The notes under the pieces were generated by a model. It searched no databases. It saw nothing but the letters and a program-made list of their open reading frames with translations, and had not been told where the DNA came from. From contig BTRK01000004.1 of NCBI GenBank assembly GCA_036245805.1, positions 7,502,001 to 7,566,000 of the forward strand: a stretch of 64,000 bases of DNA. The letters run 5' to 3'. Shown piece after piece: positions 11,693 to 22,064 of the stretch. Source of the stretch: Pristionchus mayeri. Taxonomy: Eukaryota; Nematoda; Chromadorea; Rhabditida; Neodiplogasteridae. Position numbers and translations under genes: made by a program. Numbering within the stretch: position 1 is the first letter of the stretch; the number at the start of each line of letters is the position of its first letter.

Positions 11693-13879
11693 ATGTCATC
11701 ATTCTCATTCAATCCCTCATCGATGCCCGACTCATCCCTCTTCAAGTTCCTCAACCTCTATCCAGTCATTCCCGTGTTGACGTTCCTCTCGAATTCACTC
11801 GCATTCATTCCACTGCTTTGCCTGCTCGTCATCGCTCGACGAGCTCCGCTCCACACCAACTGCAGGTTCGATATTAATATAGTGGTTGGGTGTACAAGAA
11901 GAGCTAACAATGACACCACCATAAACTCCACATCTGGATAACGAATTGGTACCCATAATGATGGGATTTATAGTGGTGCTAATGGTGGAGCAATTCCAAA
12001 GTAGCCAGCAACTATTACTCCTCGTGCTAAGTCGTGGAAGCGCGCCTTCGTTGCATTGTCTCGTATTGCAAATACTGGTTCCTAGCTGTGCTCACTTCAT
12101 CTAATCTCAGATACATCCTCAGCGTGTGGTCTCTGAGCTTTGGGTGTGTGTACTCCATCAACATAGCTCTTGCCCTTCTGGACTTCAGCAACTCCACGGG
12201 CTACATGCCGATAGACATACACGATCATGGTGAGAGCGCGAATTAGCTAATCAATACCTAACTGCTAATTAAGACCTCCGCCTCAAACTCTACGAATGGC
12301 ACGTGAGATGTACCACATTCGGCTCTTCCTTTGAAATAGCACTATCGATAGAGCGGATCATTGCCATCATACATCCAAGGCGTTATCACTTCTCTGACAC
12401 TGCCTACACATCTCTATTCCTACTCACAATTGCATTGGAAATTTCATTTCGAACAAATGTGTTGGTGAAATACTTATCATTTCCAGATGACTTTGTCTTA
12501 CGTGATTGATGCACTTGTACACAACGGTAAGCTAGATAAGCCAGCGTTTTCTATTTTCGTATATTTCAAGAAAACCCCTCAACGAACATTATCGGGTGCG
12601 CTATGATGGGCTGCCTCGAACTATGCGTTCTTGCGGTAATCAGTTAATAGTCCACCGCACATGCACTAGCAAGGGCATTGATATTGTATATCTTGAAAAA
12701 CAACCTTACCCATTTACGTCATTCGAATTCCTTGTGTTTTTCCAATAAATTAATAAAACTCGACCGGAAAGTGTGGAAAATGAAGCGGCGATTATGATTT
12801 TCGAGCTGTTGCAACAACTCGACTCATTCCTTTACTTTTCAAAATTCGAAAAACAATCGTCAAGCCATTTACTATTCTATCACGCCTTCCGATGAGTGGA
12901 TGTGAAATGTGGAAAGGAATTTTTCTGAGGAGAACAATGTTATTTCTAGAAAAAATCTACTTTTAGGCCGGTAGAGCGGCAGTGAAAGCTAGTTTCATAC
13001 GGTACAAGCGAATGTTCGGCAACGCATCCCTTACGGCTCGTTATCAAGTGAAAGGCTCTTCGTATTCTCAGCAATGAATTCCATTTCAGGTTAACGAAGC
13101 CCACGAGATGTCGAAAGCAATGATGCCCGCTTACGCAGTGTCCTTTCTTCTCAAGGTGAGTCGGTGGAGATACGATGTGCGACGAAAGTATAAAAACAAA
13201 GGAACATCACTATTCTGATTTCTTCACATTGGTTTTGCTCCTTTACAACAATTAACTCTATTACGAAGAGTACTGTTTTTGGTTCGTACCCGACCTAGTG
13301 GCAGTCAGACATATTACCTTAAGTTTTCTTCGAAATATAGGCATTGGTGATATATCTTGTTCAGATATCAACAATAATAGCACTGGTCGTTTTCATCGCG
13401 GTTGGCGATGATTATTTTCACAATCTAGGATACCTCCAAGCCTTCTATTTTCTGGTAAGTCCTCACTCGCGTTACAACTCGCAGTATATCATAATCAACG
13501 CATTTATTTTTACATGCTTTTGCTAAATCGCTCATTTCCCTGATTAATTATCGTTGATGGCATTCGTCTGCCATTAAGGTGTACAAAATAGTAATACTAA
13601 TAGTGATATAAAGAAAGATATTAATATTAATGCTTCGAGAGTGATATTAATATTCCTTATTAGATAGCTCTAATAAGGAGCTATCTAATAAGGAATATTA
13701 ATATCACTCTCGAAGCATTAATATTAATATCTTTCTTTATATCACTATTAGTATTACTATTTTGTACACCTTAATGGCAGACGAATGCCATCAACGGCAG
13801 TTTCTCGCTTACCAATCTCCTCCTCAAGCACCCTCAGCTGAAGAAGCAGACGCTACGCAAATTCCGCGAGCTTTTGTAA
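11693..13879 (+). CDS. 7TM chemoreceptor, Sra-superfamily-like
   Basis: Start ATG at 11693. Exon 1 ends in LLCLLVIARRAPLHTNC and joins RYILSVWSLSFGCVYSINIA. The next exon (from about 12276) has TTFGSSFEIALSIERIIAIIHPRRYH, an ER-type TM3 end like Sra/Srab/Srb/Sre receptors. Then come NIIGCAMMGCLELCVLA (TM5), RYKRMFGNASLTARYQ joined to VNEAHEMSKAMMPAYAVSFLLK (TM6), a TM7 piece near 13370-13455, and a final exon NLLLKHPQLKKQTLRKFREL ending in TAA at 13877-13879. TM4 to TM5 would need a 28-base intron to stay in frame, and the TM7 exon (phase 0) does not match the last exon (needs phase 2). A perfect palindrome ends within ten bases of that last exon. The gene may therefore be damaged. The class assignment is tentative. 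Confidence 0.68.
13552..13796. repeat. Perfect 245-bp palindrome (119-bp arms, 7-base loop)
   Basis: Arms 13552-13670 and 13678-13796 are exact complements by eye, with loop TAATAAG. It sits in the last intron of the Sra-like receptor, and its right end is ten bases from the start of the last exon, so the acceptor AG lies just outside it. Perfect identity implies a very recent event or an assembly artefact. Confidence 0.93.
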
Positions 13880-14331
13880 GCATCACCATAGTTTTTGAAT
13901 TATACTCTTGTGACTACACTTCACAACGCCATACTACTCTACTTACTCCATTCTCATACACTTCTTTTCAGAAGAATAAAAGTGAAGCCGCAGAACAAGA
14001 TTGTTCCTCTGAAATCCGATACCGAGCTGCACTTTACCGCACTTGCAGAGTGCTGGAATGTATAAAGTATCACTATGATTGCTTGAGAAATATTTCCCAT
14101 CCGATTTCCTAGTTTCTCTTCCATCATAATGGATGTTATCAAGATGTTAAGGACGTCATTTTCCGTTAATATTCCATTCCATTCGAAATTGTTCTATCGA
14201 GACCTTCTGTAACCCTGATAATGTCTTTGATCGATTGCGAATCGCTGTTGTATTTTAGAAAAGTGCGTGAGAATCCTTTTCGTCTTTGCATTTTACGAGA
14301 GGGACTAAGAGATGGACAAAGGCAGGATTCT
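13880..14331. other. Intergenic, no gene recognised
   Basis: 3' flank of the Sra-like receptor. An open frame at 13762-14112 (+) overlaps the palindrome and last exon in another frame and has no recognisable domain. Confidence 0.45.
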
Positions 14332-14412
14332 TGAGCAATCGCCTGACTCTCTTCAGTTTGCGCGCTCTCTCGTCTCACTGACCGTTGAGAGAGCGTGCAA
14401 ACCGAAATCAGA
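14332..14412. repeat. Short GC-rich hairpin element (CGCTCTCTCG type)
   Basis: GAGCAATCGCCTGACTCTC followed by TTTGCGCGCTCTCTCG is mirrored by GAGAGAGCGTGCAAACCGAA. This is a diverged relative of the near-perfect palindrome at 50652-50819, which shares the GAGCAATCGTCTGACTCTC arm. Confidence 0.7.
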
Positions 14413-14597
14413 TTCTTGATCGTTGATCGATTAGAACAATTTACTCGATATACGTGCGTCTACGCATTACAAATTTGGTAAGTGTTGTATTTTAAGAAAA
14501 CGGTGTTCATTCATTCTGAAAATGATAATGTGATAGTGGGAATAAACACACGAATCTCTTGCCGGCGCGTTGATCGAATGTGTTCTCTGGATACATA

Positions 14598-14708
14598 CTA
14601 GTGATGGCAAAACGGCGCGCGCTCTCCTCGTTTTCCATGCTCTCTCGCTCTGTCTGACCGGTGAGAGAGCGTGTGAAACGAGGAGAGCGCGCGCCGTTTT
14701 GCCATCGA
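14598..14708. repeat. Hairpin MITE, AGTGATGGCAAAACGGCGCGCG termini
   Basis: The arms GATGGCAAAACGGCGCGCGC and its complement GCGCGCGCCGTTTTGCCATC enclose a nested GAGAGAGCGTG hairpin. The same termini recur at 40515-40550 and 40850-40966. Confidence 0.85.
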
Positions 14709-14710
14709 TT

Positions 14711-15791
14711 TCTGAGAAAATCAACATATTTCTTCAGCGACCTGGCACTGGCTGAAAAATCGAATTCGCTGTAACTTCGCCAATGGGTAGCACTCGGCGA
14801 GGGAAACATACGAGCTTCGCCAGAATTTTGATCCGCGTCCGCGCGGGCGGCTGCACGAATCTTGAATAAAACTACCGTAATCCTTGAAAATTTTTATTTC
14901 CAATCACTGCGGCGGTAGGGGGGATGAGTCCGCGAACAAATTCTAAGACTTTTTTACTCTGGGCAGTTTTTCGATCAGATTTGATCTACGGCCGGAAATC
15001 GATATTTTCACTTTCACTTATTTTTCAATAATATTTCCCATGAAGCCAGCAGGAATTTTATTTGCTCAAAAGATTCCAGCGTTAACAACTCGTCTTTGAT
15101 AAAAATATAAAAAATTTATTATATTCGAAAAAGTTCAAAATGCAACTAAATTTGAATTATGGTGTAATAAATACTGTATCCGCCTTTCCCTAAGTTTGCA
15201 GTATTCTCGAAAATGAAATGATTTCAAGGTTAACTGTTGTCTAATGACTAGGAGAAGACTATCTGAGAAGGAAAATCCACTCCATTTTAAAACAGGGTAA
15301 AGTTAGGGAAAGGCGGATACAGTATTTCTTACACCATTATTCAAATTTAGTTGCATTTTTTAACTTTTTCGAATATAATATATTTTTTTTAAAATTTTAT
15401 ATTTTAATCAAAGACGACTTGATAACACTAGAACCTTTTGAACAAATAAAAATCTTGCTTTCTCCATGGGAAATATTAAAAAAAAATATATTTAAAATAC
15501 AATTTCGATTTCCGGGCGTAGATCAAATCTGATCGAAAAACTATCCTGAGTAAAAAAGTCTTAGAATTAGTTCGCGGACTCATTCTCCCTACCGCGACTG
15601 TGATTGAAATCGAAATAAAAATTTTCAATGATTACGGTAGTCTTTTTCGAGATCCGCGCAGCCGCGTGCGCGAATGCGGATCGAAATTCTACCGAAGCTC
15701 GTATGTTTCCCTCGCCGAGTACTACCTATTGGCGAAGTTACAGCGAATTCGATTTTTCAGCCAGTGCCAAGGATATTTTGTTTTTCTGAGA
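14711..15791. repeat. Large foldback element, about 1.08 kb
   Basis: Two arms of about 500 bases pair along their length, from TCTGAGAAAATCAACATATT/GGCACTGGCTGAAAAATCG on the left to CGATTTTTCAGCCAGTGCC on the right (ending about 15791). The centre is near 15250, flanked by TACTGTATCCGCCTTTCCCTAA and its complement. Arms are similar but not identical, so the element is not brand new. Matching frames in both arms (minus 14721-14903, plus 15600-15794) share the peptide SSYVSLAE and are a by-product of symmetry. It lies where the last exon of the neighbouring UGT should be. Confidence 0.88.
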
Positions 15792-17830
15792 TAGTCTGTT
15801 ATATTTTTTATTTACGTCTTTCATGCTGAACGGCCTCTCGGCGATCATGTTGGCGAGCGTAGCAGCGTTAGATTTATATCTGATGAATTGAACCTGTTCT
15901 TGATACATCTAAGATGCGACTTTCGGCAGGCATACCAACCTCGTATCCTTGAGGATGAGTTCTATCGCCTGCTCCAGCCGGCCCATCCTGCCTAAGTCTT
16001 CCTTGGCAAGCATAATGCCGACGCCGTTACGTTCGACCTGCACAGATTTTGCATGTGATATGATGACTATTTGTAAGGAAAACATGTGTACGGCGATTAA
16101 AAGTTGATCTTTGGAATCCTGGTGTAAGGTGAAAAACAATAAACGAAAAAAACCTGTCGCGCATTTCGCAACTGATCCGCAGTGACCGGAATGCAGATTA
16201 GCGGAACACCTGTAAGTAATCATAATCTAATTGTAAGGTAATCTCCCCGTCAAAATAATGTCGCACATCTCTTTTCCCAAATGAACTCCTATATGTATTC
16301 ATATTCTAATTGTATAGTAAACGCCTCCCTGTTGAAATAATGTCCTCGACATCATCTACTCAAAAGAAATGGTGAAACATGACGTAACCTGCTCCGGCCG
16401 ATTCAGTTATGCTTCCCTGGCCACCATGCGTGATGAAAGCAGTTAGTCGATCGTCGTCTTAGAATTTTAATACATATTTTAATATTTAAAAACAAATGTA
16501 TCTTACGAAGCAAATCATGCTGCGGCGCCCATTTAGTCTCTACGAGATTGTCGATTCCAGTGGAAATATTGTGTTCCGGTTTCTGAAATTTCAAGGAATT
16601 TAAAGATTTAATTAAAGCATGTGGAAACGTACTTCGTACTTCCAAATGAAGGTCACATCAGGGAATTTCTTGATCGTATCTTTAATTGTTTCCTTGTACG
16701 AGGCAGGCATTAGATGCGACTTGACAAAAGTGCCGAAAGAGATGAAAATCGTGCGGTTGCGAAGATTGAGGACGGAGGACCAGTACTGAAACAATTTTCT
16801 GCACGTGGAACATACCCAAATTGAGTCGCGTTCATTCAAACACGAGTTTTCAACTAGTTAGAAGAACGTAACGGAATGTATGATAATTACCTCATCGAGG
16901 TCGTCGTGTCCCGCATGTACGCTAATTCCTCCGATGTCGATCATTCGAGGCGAAGTGAATTTGGGAAAGTCGGCCAATGGATCGGAATTCATGAAGACGA
17001 GCGACGATTCGCGCATCAATTTCTGGTATGAGCTTTTAGGAATTCAGTTTTAAAACTTTTGGATTGCGATTTTTTCTGTTGCGAGTAGAAAGATTTGAAA
17101 ATTTAGCTCTGAAACTAAAAAAACCACCAACCGTATCCACAATTATCCCAGGGCTCGGCAAGTCCGGCATCGAAATGCTCAGTTCGAAGCGTATCAATCA
17201 GTACCCGATCAGAGAGTGCTACTGTAAACGATAGGTAAGGATTAATGTCGATATTGAAAAAAAACCTTCACACTGGTCCTTCCAGGCATCGAGCAGGGCG
17301 TAGTATTCCTGAAATTATTCAAATAATTTTTATATATACAAAGATTTAATTATCGAAAATATAAAAAACTATCGTTAATCTGCGTGAAGACATTGGGAGT
17401 CTGCCACACTTTGGAGAGAACCCCGATAGCTGAATTCATCTTCTCTTGGAAGGCCGCAGCCTTTTGCGCTTGATGAACCTTAAGGTTGGAAATACAGGAA
17501 AATAGTTGTGACAAATGTGAAGGAAACCTCATGAACAACTGCCTTCGTCTTGGGCGATCCGACCAGGGTGTCAGTCCGAGGTGATATCATTACCTAAAGT
17601 AATCGATTTTTGATAGAAGATTAAGCGGGAAAATACTTTAGATCCGTGGAAAAAAAGTCGTACCACTTCGTGTCCCTCATCGATTAGTGCTTCTGAGAGC
17701 TGAGAAAAAAAAAATTGACGTGCGAATTTCCGTACTGCGGGTTGAAAACGAGAAATTTGTAGGAGCTGCCCAAACCTGAGCAGATCAATAGCACAATGGG
17801 CAGCATGTCCTGCAATACCAAATGCTTCAT
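15792..17830 (-). pseudogene. UDP-glucuronosyltransferase pseudogene (UGT copy 1)
   Basis: This is a paralog of the intact UGT at 26776-29444. Recognisable exons include the signal peptide MLPIVLLICSGLGSSYKF, FNPQYGNSHVNF, LSEALIDEGHEVV, TKAVVHE, QEKMNSAIGVLSKVW, EYYALLDAWKDQC, FMNSDPLADFPKF, ISFGTFVKSHLMP, the signature piece FITHGGQGSITESAGAGVPL, and VTADQLRNARQ. Five defects are visible. A run of ten A (17705-17714) puts the first exon one base out of frame. The donor after VFTQIN reads GA instead of GT. Two exons present in the paralog (KYATINSMALMDG and the MIGGS exon) are absent. The C-terminal membrane-anchor exon is missing. The gene is cut off at the foldback on its 3' side. Confidence 0.85.
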
Positions 17831-19160
17831 TAGGCATTCTTCATATGGACTGGACAGAAAATATGTAATATATTGTGAACCCAACCCTCTACCACATTTT
17901 ATCGCAAAAAATGATGGATTTTCTTGAGGCTCCGCCTAAAAAATCGCTGATTGTTGAACATTCACGGCACGTTACCCATGTGCTCTCAAAACAAACAACT
18001 TAGCGATTCGATTATCTATTAGTCGAAGAACGTTGAGTATGAACACTGTTTCATTATCAAATATAATATACTAGCTCCCTTAAAGGGGAGAGTATGACCA
18101 TGAGTGTACTATTAGTTCTTGTAGCCGCTTTCGTGAAAGCGAGCTCAGCTCTTGTCACCTTTATCTGTTCTATTATTAGCATGTTGAGCTTTATCCATGA
18201 TTGGTAGAACTTTGCGCTATTGAGGTGAACTTCCCAGAAGCAGTGCTTCTGAACGCCAGTGCAACGAAGGGAGACACGCAAAATATTAATTCAAAAGAAA
18301 AGTAAATTTCATCAAAATTATAGATAAGGCGCACATGGGATATTGTTAATTTCAACTTTCGTGGATAATCAAGAAAGTGAATAGTCGGACGAAAGGGAAT
18401 CATATTATTGCTGAAACGGGCTAAATCTATCAGTTCATTTTGTGAGAAAGTGAGAATGTATAATCGAGTTTTGATCTCCACGGCTCCTTCAAAGAGAGAC
18501 GGTAAGTTACAGTCTCAGTCTGTAAGAGGAAATTTATGCAGTCACGATATTATCTTTGAAATTAGTCCATTCGTCCTTAATTATATCGATATTTTTGAAA
18601 ATAATTTCAGTCTCTGACCAACTCCCTTTCACCTGTCCAATAGCAAGAAGAAATTATTACGTCGTACTACGCACCTCACGTTCGGGGAAATGTTAAATTG
18701 GTTCGAGCCCATTACAATCAATCTTGAGAATAAACCTGAATTTCCCGTTACAATCGATTGTTTACGAAGCAGTGAACTTAGCCATCTTAGATAAAATAAC
18801 TGAAGTTGTATTCGAAATTGCCGAATTGAAGGACGAAATGAGTGTGATCCTTTTCACTATTGCACTTCCGCACAAGATGAGCTGGTTTGCTGCTATCCGG
18901 GACCTTCAGAAAAATTGAATTCCGGGAATTTCAAATGCAATTTACATCAGCCTCCTCGTTCAGGGCTATTTCACACCATGAGCCTTTCTCCTCGGGGCAG
19001 TTAGCACAATTGGCCTTGAGAGTGTTTCTTTTTGTCGGTAGCATGATGCGAAAGCGATAATAAGAGATGATGCCAAGTTGAAGCGGGTGGGAATGCCTCT
19101 GGAGCAAGGGTAGCTGATTACACTCCACCTTGATATGCCAGCGGCGATTTTTACGATCCC
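17831..19160. other. Intergenic with weak coding-like frames
   Basis: A 38-codon plus frame at 18094-18210 begins with a signal-peptide-like stretch (MTMSVLLVLVAAFVKASSA), but no following exon is convincing. A plus frame at 18724-18918 and an open minus frame at 18940-19160 (containing CANCPEEKGSWCEI) have no recognised family. The minus frame could belong to the small secreted gene on its right through a different splice. Confidence 0.35.
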
Positions 19161-19618
19161 TTAGCATGTTTGTGATGTTGTGCAGGTCACTTCTGTATCC
19201 AGATAGAAAATTGGATAATCTTTTAATAATATTATAGTTTGAAGAATGATTCGAAAAAAATCACCGTGTAATATTATCATATTCACCATCTTGGTCCGAG
19301 TACGGCGGAAACATTGTACGCGTACTCCCTTTCCTTCTTCCTTATCAACACATCTGGTCACGTTATCGAACACTCGAGGAAGAAAAGGAATCCATGATAA
19401 AAGACCGAAATGATGGCTCTGACTCACTTCTCATTTCTTGTACATCTGCACACTCTGTCATCATCCCTCTGGGTTAGCACTCTAGTCGAGAGATAGAGAG
19501 TGCGAAAACGTATGGTTTCATCCCGATGAATCACAACAGACATGGCAAGGCTAAACACAGCGACCAAAGATACGAAGAATGTCTCAGAATGCAACCAATT
19601 GAAAGTAGAATATGCCAT
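19161..19618 (-). CDS. Hypothetical small secreted or anchored protein
   Basis: I do not recognise the family. From an ATG at 19618 there is a hydrophobic stretch (FFVSLVAVFSLAMSVVIH) like a signal peptide or anchor. A GTGAGT donor joins in phase to CVDKEEGKGVRVQCFRRTRTKM, and a third exon gives DYPIFYLDTEVTCTTSQTC then TAA at 19163-19161. The spliced product is about 110 residues with several cysteines. Splice phases agree, which supports a real gene, but no homologue comes to mind. Confidence 0.35.
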
Positions 19619-20755
19619 GATTATTCTAACTTCGTCACGAATCATTATACTTCTCATGCACGCCTAACATTCTTTTGCATAATGATTCCTGGAGAAGTTA
19701 ACTCGATGTTTCGTGAATCATAGATGTATTGAACTAAAAAAATATAAGCTACAAATGCTCTGCTTCAAATGCTATCATAGACAGGAATGCAAAATTTCGG
19801 AGAAAACGAATAGGTCATCAAGATTTTCGTGCTCAAAAAATCGGAAGGGATCAACACGTTCAATGATAGTGCTCTATTTTCATCGTTGAAAGTGTGCAAT
19901 TTTGTGTACACTGCGTGCTATGGCTCTCCCTCTCTCATCTCTCTCATCTCTCTCCCCCTCTCCCCGTCCTCTCCCTATCTCCTCTCTCACTCTACTCTTC
20001 CTACCCCCTCCTTCTCTTTTCTCCTCTCGCACGGCGCACGCTGTTTAGCTCTTTCACTCTTTCAGTGCCCCCACGTTATTTCCTCTCTCCCTCTTTGCGC
20101 TGGCGAGGGAGCGAAATTGCGCTGGAAAGAAAGAAAGAAAGCCATGCGTCCGTGATGTTTGCCGTGAAATAGGCAACTGCCCGCGTGCGAATACGCAGCA
20201 ATTAAGGTAAGCATTGATTTCCCCTGCATTTTATGATAACTCTCATTTTAATTTGGTGCACTTCGCTTATAAATTCGCTTTAAATTCCAATACTTTGACT
20301 CATGAAATCAATCGTAATTTTGTCTGTTTTACTGCTGCGTCAACTTTGTGAGGAAATTGTGCTCGATTTGGACGTTTTGAATGTGTGGCATTTTGTGCAA
20401 AACCTCGCCCTTTAAGGGATCAGTGATCATTAAACTCCATATGAATTTCGCTGAATGAGTAGGTTGTATGACTTTTTCCTTTCCAATTCCTCTTGATATT
20501 CACCTGCCCGAACTTTTAAAGAATCAGGTAGTTCTAATTGCTATCTTCCTTGATAGCAGTGTAGAATGTGTTGTTGCTAAGTATAGGTTATGCACTCATT
20601 ATGTACGCATTCCTCTCCCTATCTTAGATCTCTCTCCATTTTTCACATCTCTCTCCCCATCTTTCTCCCATTCAATAGATTCGAGATTCCCATCACAGTT
20701 ACGAGTCCCCTAACAACGGATACGTTCACTAGTTGTAGTTGTTTATTGACAATTA
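19619..20755. other. Intergenic with a long pyrimidine tract
   Basis: Bases 19918-20100 on the plus strand are strongly CT-biased (repeated CTCTCTC/CCCCTCTCCC), giving long but meaningless open frames. A weaker CT-rich stretch lies at 20610-20670. This may be part of the upstream region of the nuclear receptor. Confidence 0.5.
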
Positions 20756-21993
20756 TTAGGTTGTCAAGAAAGTAATGTTAGATTTGGACCATGATGTTTG
20801 AGCCCGCCTAAAATATAAGTTGGCTCGGTAGCATATATTAGGAGTTGACTAGGCCAATATATGCATATGTTCGAATCGCGCCATGCTTTTTTGATATCCT
20901 GGAAATCTAAGTTGTGAGAAATGTGAAATTTACAAAAATTTGTAAAAATAATTTCCGCCTCTCATATTTTGTGGGAACAAATGACTGTTCATTCTCATAT
21001 GGTGCATTGATATGTCCAATCACTTATCTTTTGAATGATATGTCTGGGATCATGACTGCGTTAATATAGCACGATTTAAACAGCATTGAATTCAAACCTT
21101 TCAGAAGTATCTCAAGCTTTATTGTTTCCTGCTTCGAGGCACATTCATACTGGCATGCAAATTAGTGCGCTTCCATGGTGCACTATGCTGCTGCATGGAA
21201 CCGAGAAACATTTAAACTCTCGCCTTTTCAGCTTTTAGAAGCAATAGATTTTCAGTATTGCTGATTAAGTGGCAACATTGTCAAAATTTCGATTTTTGAT
21301 GTTCGGTGAATGAATACTTTTCCCCAAATGGGAGGTAGCCCCTGATTTAGCCCAGCCGTATAGTGATAAATAAAGAGTTGCTTTAAAAGTTAAGCGCAAA
21401 AGTTCGGATTTTTCACCAATCCTGAAAACAGGAAATTTTCGAATATTCGGATTTCGATGTTAAAATTTCGATGTCAGGGTGATGAATGCTGCATGTTTTG
21501 GTAGAAATATTGTATGTTCATATAAATATAATTTTAAGTTAACAATGGGAAATAGTTTTCAATTTACTACATTTGAGATCGATCCATCTATTGTGCCGCA
21601 TACGCTGTGGAGATAAATATTTCCATTGAGGTTTAGTTAGGGTCAAGATCATAAATGGGTGCATTTTCTTACAGGCTTTTCGCAGCGGACCAGGATCGCA
21701 TGCTGTATTGTGGTATGTCGTACTTTTCGGCCGTGACATAATATTTGCCCTATCTTAACTCTCCACGGATTGCTGGGCCAAAACGTAATTCGTAGAACTC
21801 TTTGTTGATGCACCTTTGTCTTGATCTCGTGACCTCATTGCCTATTGGATAGGCTTGAACCAATGCGCGATGGAAAGAGTATCCAAGCACTCAAAGATCA
21901 TATATAACAATATGATAATCAGGCGGCAACGAAACACGGGGTACCGCATAATCGAAAATTTGAAAATCTAACATTACTTTCTTGACAACCTGA
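20756..21993. mobile_element. Mariner-type element, 1,238 bp, no intact transposase
   Basis: Terminal inverted repeats start TTAGGTTGTCAAGAAAGTAATG and end with CATTACTTTCTTGACAACCTGA. They are flanked by TA on both sides (20754-20755, 21994-21995), as expected for mariner insertion. The length matches full-size mariners, but I see no long transposase frame, so it is decayed or non-autonomous. It lies about 70 bases upstream of the nuclear receptor start. Confidence 0.85.
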
Positions 21994-22064
21994 TATTTTA
22001 AGGACTAAAATCCATATGCGGTTTTATTCATTTTCAATTATATGCATTTACAGGGGCTGAAAAG

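Noticed and set aside
19829..20172. Overlapping plus frames of 92-108 codons
   Set aside because: They come from a CT-rich low-complexity tract and read as S/L/P-rich peptides without domains.
20840..20880. Possible tRNA (GTTCGAATCGCGCC)
   Set aside because: It has a B-box-like string only, with no A-box or stems, and lies inside the mariner element.
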